From: Mesobacillus sp. AQ2
GTDB lineage: Bacteria > Bacillota > Bacilli > Bacillales > Cytobacillaceae
Direction: 5' to 3'
Length of the DNA: 64,000 nucleotides
Assembly (NCBI RefSeq): GCF_030122805.1
Contig: NZ_CP126080.1
Coordinates: 2,919,001 to 2,983,000, forward strand
The notes beneath the pieces are model-generated. The model worked only from the letters and a program-made list of their open reading frames with translations, made no database searches and was not told the origin of the DNA. Shown here piece by piece: positions 33,239 to 41,519 of this stretch. Positions within the stretch are counted from its first letter, which is position 1, and each line of letters opens with the position of its first letter. A program made the position numbers and the translations under genes.

Positions 33239-34012
33239 TTATTCCCGAAAGATTTTCCCCAGGACATCTTTACCGCCTGTTATCGGAATGATGCTCCCGG
33301 TAATGAAACTGGATTGTTCGTTTGCCAGGAAACTGATCACTCTGGAAACATCCTCTCCTGTACCAGGTCTTCCTACAGGGACAGTTGGATCGACATTATG
33401 AAGGGAATCTTCGATTGCTTTCTCCTTCCATTCACCAACGATGTCTCCAGGACAAACCATATTTGCGGTAATTCCATTCTCCGCTTCTTCTAAAGCAATG
33501 GTTTTTGTCAATGATGCCAAACCGGATTTAGCAGCTGCGAACGCAGACCTGTAAATCCATCCGGGAGCAGATTCGACCCTGTCAAAACCAACCGTTATGA
33601 TTCTCCCCCATTTCCGCTTTCTCATTGAGGGGATAATAAGATTAGATAAATAAAAAACAGCGTTCAAATTTCCATTTATGATATAATTCCACTCATCAAT
33701 GTTATACTCCCCCATTTTTTTCCTTTCAGAAACATATGGACCTGCATTATGAACGACTATATCGATGGCGGGAAATTCCTTTAATGCTTGGGAAACAATT
33801 TGTCCACAAGCCTCATATTCCGTAATATCACCTTGAATGCAAATATTCCTTGTTTTGTACATTTCTGTCAAATAGGCAGCAAGTTCTTCTGCTTCATTTT
33901 TGCTGTTCCGATAATTTATGATCGTGTTGACCCCTTCGGCAGCAAGCTGCTGGGCTGTCCGCCTTCCTATTCCGGCCGCACCACCGGTAATCAAAGCAGT
34001 TTTATTTTCCAC
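33239..34012 (-). CDS. Short-chain dehydrogenase/reductase with altered active site
   Basis: A 257-residue classical SDR resembling FabG. The NAD(P)-binding motif is TGGAAGIGRRTAQ, with VHNAGPYV (NAG) and NGNLNAVF. The usual YxxxK reads FAAAK in YRSAFAAAKSGLAS, so the catalytic Tyr is Phe, and the usual active-site Ser after GRII is not evident (TVGFDRVES). The C-terminal VCPGDIVGEWKE and ITGGKDVLG follow. It may be catalytically altered or a binding protein. The sequence at the codon is clear (TTC). Confidence 0.85.
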   Translation of the reverse strand: MENKTALITGGAAGIGRRTAQQLAAEGVNTIINYRNSKNEAEELAAYLTEMYKTRNICIQGDITEYEACGQIVSQALKEFPAIDIVVHNAGPYVSERKKMGEYNIDEWNYIINGNLNAVFYLSNLIIPSMRKRKWGRIITVGFDRVESAPGWIYRSAFAAAKSGLASLTKTIALEEAENGITANMVCPGDIVGEWKEKAIEDSLHNVDPTVPVGRPGTGEDVSRVISFLANEQSSFITGSIIPITGGKDVLGKIFRE

Positions 34013-34183
34013 AACCTGTACTCCTCATCTTCATTAGACTACTTATCACTATACTAAAAAGAAGATGGCTGTTTTGCAACTTTTAACTTTTAAGGAGAAA
34101 TAAATCACACCTTTTAACCGCTGGGCATCTGCCTGCATATATTATACATATCGATGATGGGCTGTTTGAAAGGCGGGATATAA

Positions 34184-34657
34184 TTGTTTCCATGGAATAT
34201 GTTGCCGTTCGATAAAAATTCACAAAGAAAGTTTCTGGAGATGAAACCTGAAGAAATCGAAAACTATGTTCAGCAAATGATGGGTAAAATGCTCCAGCCA
34301 GATATGAAAGGGATGTTTAAGCCTGAAGAGTGGTTAAAAGGAATGCAGCAACAAGACGCTTCACCATCAGACAAACCGACAAATAAATTGAACGCGGAAA
34401 TTTTCGAAACCCATGACTTTGTATATGTAAGGGTGCCTCTAAAAAATGACACATGGCTGAATCAAATGAAAATGTTTTATACTTCAAATCAGGTAATCAT
34501 TGAACACATACCTGACTTCTCTGATAAACACACAATTGTGTTGCCAGCGACAGTGAAGCGCAAGGGTGCATCCGCCACCCACCGGGATGGAGTATTAGAG
34601 CTTCGGCTGCCCAAGATTGTCGATCTCCAGTTTTCCGAAATCGATATTTCGACTTAA
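34184..34657 (+). CDS. Hsp20/alpha-crystallin-like protein, possibly GerT/spore-type
   Basis: The 157-residue protein has an N-terminal helical part (KPEEIENYVQQMMGKMLQP) and a C-terminal alpha-crystallin-like beta domain (LNAEIFETHDFVYVRVPL ... VIIEHIPDF ... LPATVKRKGASATHRDGVLELRLPK). It lacks the usual C-terminal IxI/V tail. Similar Bacillus proteins (GerT, CotP, YocM) act in spores or stress. A TTG start with GGCGGGA upstream is used. The role is inferred only. Confidence 0.65.
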   Translation: MFPWNMLPFDKNSQRKFLEMKPEEIENYVQQMMGKMLQPDMKGMFKPEEWLKGMQQQDASPSDKPTNKLNAEIFETHDFVYVRVPLKNDTWLNQMKMFYTSNQVIIEHIPDFSDKHTIVLPATVKRKGASATHRDGVLELRLPKIVDLQFSEIDIST

Positions 34658-34662
34658 CGAAT

Positions 34663-34800
34663 AAAAAGCGTAAGCGCCTCGTTCAGCCCCGACAAGCGCT
34701 GGAGGGCTGACCGGTGAAGTCGTTCTTTGACTTCATTGGGCGGACCGAAGCGACTCGAGGGGCTAGGCGCTGGAGCTGGATTAAGAATCCCACATGTAGT
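34663..34800. repeat. Dispersed GC-rich repeat, copy 1
   Basis: About 138 bases beginning AAAAAGCG and AAGCGCCTCGTTCAGCCCCG, containing CTGGAGGGC, a hairpin TGAAGTC-GTTCT-TTGACTTCA, and GAGGGGCTAGGCGCTGGAGC, and ending near ACATGTAGT. A second copy is at 39725-39896 in the same orientation. No protein is encoded. Confidence 0.85.
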
Positions 34801-34837
34801 AATATTCAAATAAACAAATTTATAATTTACTAAAAAA

Positions 34838-34875
34838 CAAAAAAAGAACAGCCATTTCAGGCTGTTCTCCTTTTG
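34838..34875 (-). terminator. Terminator of the CAP gene
   Basis: On the minus strand AGAACAGCCTGAAATGGCTGTTCT is followed by TTTTTTTG. Confidence 0.85.
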
Positions 34876-34884
34876 TATATTGAA

Positions 34885-35628
34885 TTACTTGCCGATGAAC
34901 ATTTGAGTCCAGTAATTGCCGTTTGCTACATGACCTACACCGATGTGAGTGTAGCTTGAGTTAAGAATGTTGGCACGGTGGCCTGAACTGTTCATCCATG
35001 CTTTCACTACCTCTTCAGGTGTTGGCTGGCCCATAGCGATATTCTCACCAGCTGAGCGATATGTGATGCCAAACTTCTTCATCATATCAAATGGTGAACC
35101 ATAAGTTGGGCTTGTATGGCTGAAGTAGCCCTTGCTTTGCATATCACGGGATTTTTCCCTGGCAACTTTGCTCAATTCCGTATCAAGTGCAAGTGGTTTT
35201 AAACCGTTCTTAGCTCTCTCCTGGTTTGTCAGCTCTACTACTTTTTGTTCATAAGCACTTACAGCTGAGGAAGCTGGTGCTTTAGCGGCTACCTGTGAAG
35301 GAGACTTTGCAGGTTCCTTGACTGGCGCAGGAGCCGGTGCTTTCGCAGGCTGCTGAACTTTTGCAGGTTGAGGAGCTTCTGTTTGCTTCTGGTCATTCTT
35401 TTGAACTGGTGCTGCTTGCTTTTGAGCTGGCGCTGCTTGTTTCCAAGAGAATTGATAATTCTTGAAATACTTTTGCATAATAGAATCTACATTCAGATCG
35501 TTGAGATTCCCGCTTTGGTAATAGTAAACCTTTGTCTGTATAGTTGATGCATCTGCTTTATTCATAACTGGATTAGCAGCGAATAATGCTGCAGCTGCTG
35601 CTACTGAAAAGATCAATTTCTTTTTCAT
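34885..35628 (-). CDS. Secreted CAP-domain (SCP/YkwD-like) protein
   Basis: The 247-residue protein has a signal peptide (KKKLIFSVAAAAALFAANPVM), a short N-terminal domain (KVYYYQSGNLNDLN), a Gln/Pro/Ala/Lys-rich linker (about residues 65-120) and a C-terminal CAP domain. The CAP motifs are VVELTNQERAKNGLKPL, SHTSPTYGSPFDMMKKFG, AGENIAMGQ and WMNSSGHRANILN. Related Bacillus proteins (YkwD, SafA-neighbour CAPs) are extracellular; their function is unclear. It is monocistronic. Confidence 0.9.
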   Translation of the reverse strand: MKKKLIFSVAAAAALFAANPVMNKADASTIQTKVYYYQSGNLNDLNVDSIMQKYFKNYQFSWKQAAPAQKQAAPVQKNDQKQTEAPQPAKVQQPAKAPAPAPVKEPAKSPSQVAAKAPASSAVSAYEQKVVELTNQERAKNGLKPLALDTELSKVAREKSRDMQSKGYFSHTSPTYGSPFDMMKKFGITYRSAGENIAMGQPTPEEVVKAWMNSSGHRANILNSSYTHIGVGHVANGNYWTQMFIGK

Positions 35629-35991
35629 TCCCCAATTCCTCCCGAAATAATGAATTTTTTTATCTCTCGCTTACAAACTCATCATATCATGGCTTTTTTG
35701 TAATAAATCTGGTCTTAAATGGTAATATTACTATTCTATCAAAATATAATTTGAAATATATTCCTGCACCGCATTTTAAAAGGGTTTTAAGGAATTTTCA
35801 TCTAGGCACAATTAACCATATTTTTATTTAATAACCATCCTCACCTCAAAAAGGAAAAACAAAGTTATTGACACTTTTTTTATAAAGCCTCATTCTTTAC
35901 TTTTTTTTCAACCATATTACAAACGTTAAAAGTGTTACACTGATATCATTGGATTTTGGCTCAAAAAAAAAGCGGCAACTGCCGCTTAAAA
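35629..35991. other. Intergenic stretch, AT-rich, no gene seen
   Basis: The 363 bases hold the CAP gene upstream region and, at 35964-35992, a hairpin GCGGCAACTGCCGC with a T-run on the minus strand that ends the FixH-like gene. No frame with a ribosome site was found. A TTGACA at 35867-35872 lacks a good -10. Confidence 0.6.
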
Positions 35992-36459
35992 TCAGTGTCC
36001 GCTCTCTTCTTTATTATGTTCATCCTTGTCATCCATTTTCATGTCAGCAGAGTTGCCCTCTTCCGGCTCACTTGGATTGCCGACTACAAATTCGATTTTT
36101 GGCATGTTATGCATACGTCGTGCCGTGACATGAGAAATAATATAGTAGGTCCCTTCTTCTTCAAAAGACTTCTTCAATCGATATACTCCATTTTCAGCAT
36201 GGTCTACTACAATCTTTTCATGGTCCTCTGACTGAGAACGCCAGATTTCAAATTTAACCTCTTCCGCATCTTCTACTTCTTCCGGTCCGTAAGAAACTTT
36301 GGCCTCAAATGTAATCTCTTCACCTTTCTCCGCTTTTTCAGGATTGGCAGTGAGATCGACTTCTAAAAATTGCGGCTCTTCTTCAGCTTGATCTTGCGTA
36401 CAAGCCGTTGCAAACAGTCCCAGCAGAACCACCATTATTGTTATCCATAATCGTTTCAT
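35992..36459 (-). CDS. FixH/YtkA-like lipoprotein
   Basis: The 155-residue exported protein has a lipobox in LGLFATAC. It carries an immunoglobulin-like YtkA/FixH domain (VDLTANPEKAEKGEEITFEAKV ... VKFEIWRSQSEDHEKIVVDHAENGVYRLKKSFEEEGTYYIISHV) and a Met/His/Asp-rich tail (ADMKMDDKDEHNKEESGH) that could bind metal. YtkA-type domains are often found with copper and cytochrome oxidase genes. It follows the histidine kinase gene by about 100 bases and may belong to that unit. Confidence 0.8.
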   Translation of the reverse strand: MKRLWITIMVVLLGLFATACTQDQAEEEPQFLEVDLTANPEKAEKGEEITFEAKVSYGPEEVEDAEEVKFEIWRSQSEDHEKIVVDHAENGVYRLKKSFEEEGTYYIISHVTARRMHNMPKIEFVVGNPSEPEEGNSADMKMDDKDEHNKEESGH

Positions 36460-36562
36460 TCTTTTTACCCCTTAATTAAGATTAATACAGTGATATCCTA
36501 GCCTTAAAATGTGTTAAAAGTATGAGCTAATTATAATCAAGATATGTCATTTTGGACGATGA

Positions 36563-37963
36563 TCATTTTATTACCGGAAAATAGAGCTTGATGGTTGTGC
36601 CTTTTCCAAGCTCGCTCGCAATTTCCATCTTTCCATTATGGAGCTTCACTAATTTATCAACGATGGCAAGACCTAGGCCTGTTCCGCCATCTGCTCGAGA
36701 CCTTGCCTTGTTCACCCTGTAAAAGCGATCAGTAAGCTTGGCAATATCTTCATCTGGTATCCCAATACCGGTGTCTTGGATTTCAACTTTGCAGCCAAAT
36801 GAATGTTTGTTCAGCCTGATTGATATCATTCCATCTTTTTCAGTATAGCGAATGGAGTTGTCAATGATGTTCTGAAAGATTTGTTCCAGTCTGCCTTCAT
36901 CACCATTGATGATAATATCCGGATCCAGATCAAGCGACAGGCTGATATGTTTTTCGTTCATTGCCGGCTCATACTTAATGATAAAATCATCGATAAGCTG
37001 CGCAAGCGAAAAAGGGCTTTTGACCAGCTTGTATTCTTCCGCATCCAGCCTTGAAAGATCAAGCAGGTCCTCAACAATTTTAACCATCCTGGCAGATTCT
37101 CTGTTGATGAGTTTTAGGTATTTATTTCTTTCTTCAGGATCTTTGATTATCCCAGCTTCCATTGCTTCACTATAACCTTTGATATAGCTGATAGGAGTCC
37201 TGAGTTCATGGGATACATCAGCCAGGAACTCCCTCTTTTTTTCATCCTCTTTTTGGACAGACTCTGACATATGGTTAAAGGCCTTTGCAAGCTCGCCAAT
37301 CTCATCATTCGACTGAATATCCACACGCGCCGAATAATCTCCATCAGATACCTTTTCAGCTGCCTGCTTCATTGCTGCGAGAGGCCTCGTAAGCCGGTGA
37401 AGCATTTTAAAGCCAAGGTAGGCAGCTATTACAATGAACACTACTCCACCAATTAGCCAGAGAAATGAAAAATCAACGGTTAGTTCGGAAATTTTGGCTA
37501 GCGGGACGTAAAGGTATATAATCCCTTCAAGTCTGCTATTATCAAGAAGAGGAATGGCAACAGCAAGTATTTTCCGGCCGAATCTCTCTTCAAAACCAGA
37601 TTTCAGTACAGGCTCACCTTCCAAAAGCTGCTCCCGTTCTTCTTGTCCGATAAGCGTCTCATAATCGATTGAATAGGGCAGGCAGGCACTTAACTCCTTG
37701 GGATTGCTGACAAGAAAAACCTCTGATTCTGATTTTTCATTGTACCATTCCACTTGCTGCCTCATTTCATCTGTCAGTGGTCCGCCCTTATAGTCGCTCG
37801 CAAGCCGGTTACCTTCAGCCATTAACGATTCTTCGACAATATCGACATAAAGTTTCTCGTAAAATAGGTAAGATAAGAAAAACGAATATAATACGGTAAT
37901 CAAGATTGTCGCTGTAACCGTCAGCCATAGCTTTTTAAATAGGCTGTCTGAAAAAGAAATCAT
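36563..37963 (-). CDS. Sensor histidine kinase
   Basis: The 466-residue membrane kinase has two membrane helices (LTVTATILITVLYSFFLSYLF and FLWLIGGVVFIVIAAYLGF) enclosing an outer sensor domain of about 130 residues. It then has HAMP (RLTRPLAAMKQAAEKVSDGDY), HisKA with the phospho-His in FLADVSHELRTPISY, and HATPase_c (NIIDNSIRYTE, DTGIGIPDED, GGTGLGLAIV). It overlaps the response regulator gene by 4 bases. The signal is unknown; neighbours suggest the cell envelope. Confidence 0.93.
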   Translation of the reverse strand: MISFSDSLFKKLWLTVTATILITVLYSFFLSYLFYEKLYVDIVEESLMAEGNRLASDYKGGPLTDEMRQQVEWYNEKSESEVFLVSNPKELSACLPYSIDYETLIGQEEREQLLEGEPVLKSGFEERFGRKILAVAIPLLDNSRLEGIIYLYVPLAKISELTVDFSFLWLIGGVVFIVIAAYLGFKMLHRLTRPLAAMKQAAEKVSDGDYSARVDIQSNDEIGELAKAFNHMSESVQKEDEKKREFLADVSHELRTPISYIKGYSEAMEAGIIKDPEERNKYLKLINRESARMVKIVEDLLDLSRLDAEEYKLVKSPFSLAQLIDDFIIKYEPAMNEKHISLSLDLDPDIIINGDEGRLEQIFQNIIDNSIRYTEKDGMISIRLNKHSFGCKVEIQDTGIGIPDEDIAKLTDRFYRVNKARSRADGGTGLGLAIVDKLVKLHNGKMEIASELGKGTTIKLYFPVIK

Positions 37964-38640
37964 CCTGCCGGCACCTCGAACTTATACCCGACACCCCATA
38001 TAGTTTGTATATAGTCACCTGTACCCAGTTTCATTCGCAGTGTCTTAATATGTGTATCCACCGTTCTTAAACTGCCATGGTAATCCATCCCCCATACATA
38101 TTCAAGCAGTTGTTCCCTGCTCAGGGCCTGGCCCTGGTGTTTGACGAGAAAGACGAGCAGCTCGAATTCCTTGAGCGTCAGTGGAACAATCTCACTGTCT
38201 ACACTAACTCTTCTTCCCTTTTTATCGATGGTGATTTTACCCAGAATAACGGTCTCATCTTCATTCTTAACGAAAGATGTCCTTCTTAACAGCGCATTGA
38301 TTCTTGCTACCAGCTCACCTGGACTGAATGGCTTGACGATATAATCATCCCCTCCAAGCTGTAGGCCCTTCACTTTATCCCATTCTTCTCCTTTTGCTGA
38401 TAAAAATATAATCGGCACTTGTGAAAAAGCGCGTATTTTTCCGCATACCGCAAAGCCATCCTCAAATGGCATCATGATATCGAGAATCACCAGGTCGAAT
38501 TTCTGTTCTTTCAGCTTCCTCAATCCTTCCACACCATCAGCTGCATGAACACATGTAAAACCTGAGTTTTCCAGATACATTTGAACGAGGTTACGCATAT
38601 CCTCTTCGTCATCAATGATCAGAACATTTACGGGATTCAT
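37960..38640 (-). CDS. OmpR-family response regulator
   Basis: The 226-residue regulator has a receiver domain (DDEEDMRN acidic pair, phospho-Asp in LVILDIMMPFEDG, Lys in IVKPFSPGEL) and a C-terminal winged helix (LTLKEFELLVFLVKHQGQALSREQLLEYVWG ... RTVDTHIKTLRMKL). It is the partner of the histidine kinase encoded next to it. It begins 4 bases after the beta-propeller lipoprotein gene. Confidence 0.94.
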   Translation of the reverse strand: MNPVNVLIIDDEEDMRNLVQMYLENSGFTCVHAADGVEGLRKLKEQKFDLVILDIMMPFEDGFAVCGKIRAFSQVPIIFLSAKGEEWDKVKGLQLGGDDYIVKPFSPGELVARINALLRRTSFVKNEDETVILGKITIDKKGRRVSVDSEIVPLTLKEFELLVFLVKHQGQALSREQLLEYVWGMDYHGSLRTVDTHIKTLRMKLGTGDYIQTIWGVGYKFEVPAG

Positions 38641-38644
38641 CCTG

Positions 38645-39610
38645 TTATCTCTCCCTCGTAACTATTTGAAAGGGGCCATCGCCGACTTTCAGCGTTTTTT
38701 CAATCGATAAGCTTTCGGGGTTGATGATATACACCTCGTTGCTATCATAACCGGCAACAATCAGCTTATCTTCAAAAACCTCAATTTCAAAAGGATTGGC
38801 ACCTACCTTGATCGAATCCTTCTTTGTCCCTTCCCCTGACAATTTATACAGCGTATTGGATCCATGGCTCAAAACAAAAATATTGTCTTCATTCTTGGTA
38901 AAATCCACTGGCATTACAGGAGCTGGTATTTCTTTTTTTAACGTCCCGGTTTTCAGATCATAAATGTGTATTCGCTCTTCAATTTGGGTTCCTTTGCCAT
39001 GCCCGCCTATCCATAGCTCATCTTTTCCTGTGCTCATTATTGCCCCTGCCGCCGCAGGATGAACTTTAAATCCAGGGAGCCTTTCTTTATTCATCACATC
39101 AATAACAGTGAGCATATCCTGGTTATAGCTGATCACATAAAGTTTGTCTTCCGCTTCAAGGAGTGTCAAAGGGTCTTTCTCCGCCCTGACCTCTTTCACT
39201 TCTTTCCCGTTAACATCAAAAAAACGGATGCTTTCCCTGTTTTGATCAGCAAAGGCTATTTCCGTTCCGTCACTAACTAATAAAGAATTAACGATCCCTT
39301 CACCTGTTTCCCAGGAATCGATTTTTTCCCCTTTGCTTAATGAATAGAGATCGACCGTTTCCAAGGTTTTTCCGTAAAGCAGGAGAGTGTCCCCATCAGG
39401 CAGGATCATTCCGCCTATATATGGACGGTCAACCCTCCAATCAGGCAATTTTTCCTCTTTATCCATATCATAATAAGAAATGGTCATTTCTTTTATGTTC
39501 ACTGTAGATATAATAGAAGAATCTTTTGGGATTGGTTCATATGATTCGAAAGAACAGGCAGATAACAAAGCAGTGAAAACCACCGCTGCCAACAAATAGG
39601 TCCGCTTCAT
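38645..39610 (-). CDS. Beta-propeller lipoprotein, YncE-like
   Basis: The 321-residue exported lipoprotein has a lipobox in FTALLSAC. It contains repeated YVTN/YncE-type propeller blades (DGDTLLLYGKTLETVDLYSLSKG, EDKLYVISYNQDMLTVIDV, EDKLIVAGYDSNEVYIINPESL). The ATG at 39608-39610 has AAGGAG upstream; an upstream in-frame start at 39631 is less likely. It leads the operon with the two-component system and may act as its surface sensor partner (inference). Confidence 0.85.
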   Translation of the reverse strand: MKRTYLLAAVVFTALLSACSFESYEPIPKDSSIISTVNIKEMTISYYDMDKEEKLPDWRVDRPYIGGMILPDGDTLLLYGKTLETVDLYSLSKGEKIDSWETGEGIVNSLLVSDGTEIAFADQNRESIRFFDVNGKEVKEVRAEKDPLTLLEAEDKLYVISYNQDMLTVIDVMNKERLPGFKVHPAAAGAIMSTGKDELWIGGHGKGTQIEERIHIYDLKTGTLKKEIPAPVMPVDFTKNEDNIFVLSHGSNTLYKLSGEGTKKDSIKVGANPFEIEVFEDKLIVAGYDSNEVYIINPESLSIEKTLKVGDGPFQIVTRER

Positions 39611-39724
39611 AATTAACTCCTTTTCTTCCAATAGTATCTCACATTATTATATCTCTAATTTGTGATAAATCTATGAAATCGAACGTATCTAATCCTATTT
39701 ACGTCATGGTCTTGATTACAGAAC

Positions 39725-39896
39725 AAAAAGCGCAAGCGCCTTGTTCAGCCCCGACAAGTGCTGGAGGGCCTGACAGTGAAGTCGTTCTTTGACTTCATTG
39801 GCAGGACCGAAACGTCTCGAGGAGTTAGGAGCCGCAGCTAGCCAAGCGTCTCGAGGGGCTAGGCGCTGGAGCTAGACTAAGACACCCATATGTAGT
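39725..39896. repeat. Dispersed GC-rich repeat, copy 2 with internal duplication
   Basis: It matches the repeat at 34663-34800 over its length (AAGCGCAAGCGCC, GTTCAGCCCCGACAAG, TGAAGTCGTTCTTTGACTTCA, GAGGGGCTAGGCGCTGGAGC, TATGTAGT end). It is about 34 bases longer because a CGTCTCGAGG-AGTTAGGAGC segment is repeated before CGTCTCGAGGGGCTAGG. It lies just outside the IS200 element. Confidence 0.85.
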
Positions 39897-39934
39897 TATC
39901 CACATAAAAATGCTTTTATAATTTCCTATAGAAT

Positions 39935-40625
39935 AAAACCGTGAGAACGGGTGGTTTTCTCTGCGGCTGAAAGCCTTTGTTACTGACCAAACCCTAAAGG
40001 GCTACTGAAAGGTTCGCCAATTGTACTACTTCTACTGGCCAGACCTCAAAGGCCTTCTCCCTTTCTAACTTCGTTTCTTTTTCTTCACTTCTTCTCCGGT
40101 GAATGGATCAATGTATTCCATCATCGTTAATTGCTCAGCGACTATATCATCTTGTATTTGATTTCGAATGTATTCCTCTATCACCTTTTTATTTCTTCCG
40201 ACGGTATCCACATAATATCCTGTACACCAGAATTTACGATTTCCATATCTATATTTCAGGTTTGCGTGCCGATCAAATATCATTAAACTGCTTTTCCCTT
40301 TTAAGTAACCGACAAAAGAGGACACACTTATCTTTGGCGGGATACTCACTAACATATGTACGTGGTCCTTACACGCAGTTGCTTCAATTATTTCTACACC
40401 TTTTCTTTCACATAACGTGCGCAATATTTCCCCAATATCTTTTTTGATTTTCCCATAAATGATCTGTCTCCTATACTTTGGGGCGAATACGATGTGATAC
40501 TTACCATTCCAGGTAGTGTGTGCTAAACTGTTATTGTCTTTAGACATAGGACTTCCTCCGTGCTGATATTTTTGGTTGGCGAACCAAAAAATATTTTAGC
40601 ACCGTGGGGAAGTTTTTTTAATACC
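39935..40625 (-). mobile_element. IS200-type element with single tnpA
   Basis: The element carries only a Y1 transposase. Upstream of tnpA a long hairpin, GTGCT-ATATTTTTGGTT-GGC-GAACCAAAAAATAT-AGCAC (about 40561-40603), is typical of IS200 ends. A hairpin AAAACC...GGTGGTTTT lies at the other end near 39937. Borders are approximate because such elements lack inverted repeats and target duplications. No tnpB is present. Confidence 0.8.
40065..40547 (-). CDS. tnpA: IS200/IS605-family Y1 transposase TnpA
   Basis: The 160-residue single-strand HUH transposase has the start NGKYHIVFAPKYRRQIIYG, the metal-binding HUH pair in KDHVHMLVSIPP and the catalytic Tyr in VIEEYIRNQ. The family segment FVGYLKGKSSLMIFDRH is present. 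The length is normal and no disruption is seen, so it is probably active. Confidence 0.95.
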   Translation of the reverse strand: MSKDNNSLAHTTWNGKYHIVFAPKYRRQIIYGKIKKDIGEILRTLCERKGVEIIEATACKDHVHMLVSIPPKISVSSFVGYLKGKSSLMIFDRHANLKYRYGNRKFWCTGYYVDTVGRNKKVIEEYIRNQIQDDIVAEQLTMMEYIDPFTGEEVKKKKRS

Positions 40626-40639
40626 ACGCTGAAAGCTTT

Positions 40640-40713
40640 TTGGAACCCCGGGCCTAGCCCGGGGTTTTCATTTTCACAATAAAAAATAGAGACAGCCATC
40701 GCCGTCTCTATTG
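40640..40713. terminator. Two hairpins next to the IS200 end
   Basis: AACCCCGGGCCTAGCCCGGGGTTTTC (about 40643-40668) reads as a plus-strand terminator. AATAGAGACGGCGATGGCTGTCTCTATTTTTT on the minus strand (40684-40713) ends the rhodanese transcript. Confidence 0.8.
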
Positions 40714-40718
40714 CTGTA

Positions 40719-41012
40719 TTATTCAGTTGGACCTTCCCATGCCATCATACCGCCCTGCATATTGATCACATTATATCCGTAATAATCAAGGAATTGCGAT
40801 GCTCTAGAACTGCGGCCGCCAGAACGGCAAACCATTACATATGTTTTGTTCTTGTCCAGTTCATTCATCCTGAACTCAAGAAGTCCCAGTGGAATGTGGA
40901 TCGCACCTGGAATCTTTCCTTGTGCAACCTCACTTACCTCACGAACATCCACAACTTCAAATTCATTGGTACCTAATTTATTTTGCACTTCTGTTGGTGT
41001 CATTTGACGCAT
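40719..41012 (-). CDS. Rhodanese-like sulfurtransferase, cytosolic
   Basis: The 97-residue single rhodanese domain starts MRQMTPTEVQNKLG and has VVDVREVSEVAQGKIPGAIHIPLG and the active-site loop VCRSGGRSS with the persulfide-forming Cys. It ends INMQGGMMAWEG, as in the family. It moves sulfane sulfur and lies downstream of a membrane-anchored rhodanese in a CstR-controlled cluster. Confidence 0.9.
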   Translation of the reverse strand: MRQMTPTEVQNKLGTNEFEVVDVREVSEVAQGKIPGAIHIPLGLLEFRMNELDKNKTYVMVCRSGGRSSRASQFLDYYGYNVINMQGGMMAWEGPTE

Positions 41013-41032
41013 TCTCTTTTCCCCCTTATTAA

Positions 41033-41398
41033 TTACCAGGCGCTCATGCCGCCCTTTACATTTGTAACATTTTTAAATCCAGCTTTTTTCAATAACTTGC
41101 TTGCCTGGCTGCTGCGCATGCCACTTTGGCAAATGACGACTACATCTTTTTCCTGAGATAGTTCTCCTGTGCGGTTTGCCAGCTGTTGAAGCGGAATATT
41201 TTTGAACCCTTTAATATGGTTTCCTTTATATTCGCCAGGAGTTCTGACGTCAACAAATTGTGTACCTGCCGGCTTTGTTTTCACCATCTCACGCAGCTGT
41301 GCTGTCGTAATCTGATTCACACCTTTGGTTGGTGCTAAGCGGCTCCATAAGAAAGCTACAGCTAAAACAACAATTAACACATTAATTATTACATCCAT
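41033..41398 (-). CDS. Membrane-anchored rhodanese-like protein
   Basis: The 121-residue protein has an N-terminal membrane helix (VIINVLIVVLAVAFLWS) and a rhodanese domain with FVDVRTPGEYKGNHIKGFKNIP and the active-site VICQSGMRSSQ. Its gene is preceded by a palindromic CstR-like operator 65-80 bases upstream and followed by the cytosolic rhodanese. Confidence 0.9.
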   Translation of the reverse strand: MDVIINVLIVVLAVAFLWSRLAPTKGVNQITTAQLREMVKTKPAGTQFVDVRTPGEYKGNHIKGFKNIPLQQLANRTGELSQEKDVVVICQSGMRSSQASKLLKKAGFKNVTNVKGGMSAW

Positions 41399-41462
41399 CC
41401 ATATACACCTCGTTATCTTTTTGGTAGATCATAATAGAGAAGGATTGGATTCACACACCCAT

Positions 41463-41478
41463 ATACCCATAAGGGTAT
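41463..41478. promoter_or_regulatory. CstR/CsoR-type operator 1
   Basis: ATACCC-ATAA-GGGTAT is a palindrome between the cstR-like gene and the rhodanese pair. A second site of the same pattern lies at 42178-42195. Binding by the CstR-like repressor encoded between them is inferred. Confidence 0.7.
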
Positions 41479-41519
41479 TTTAAGTGACAAAAATCGCCTT
41501 GTCAAGAACAGAAATCGAT

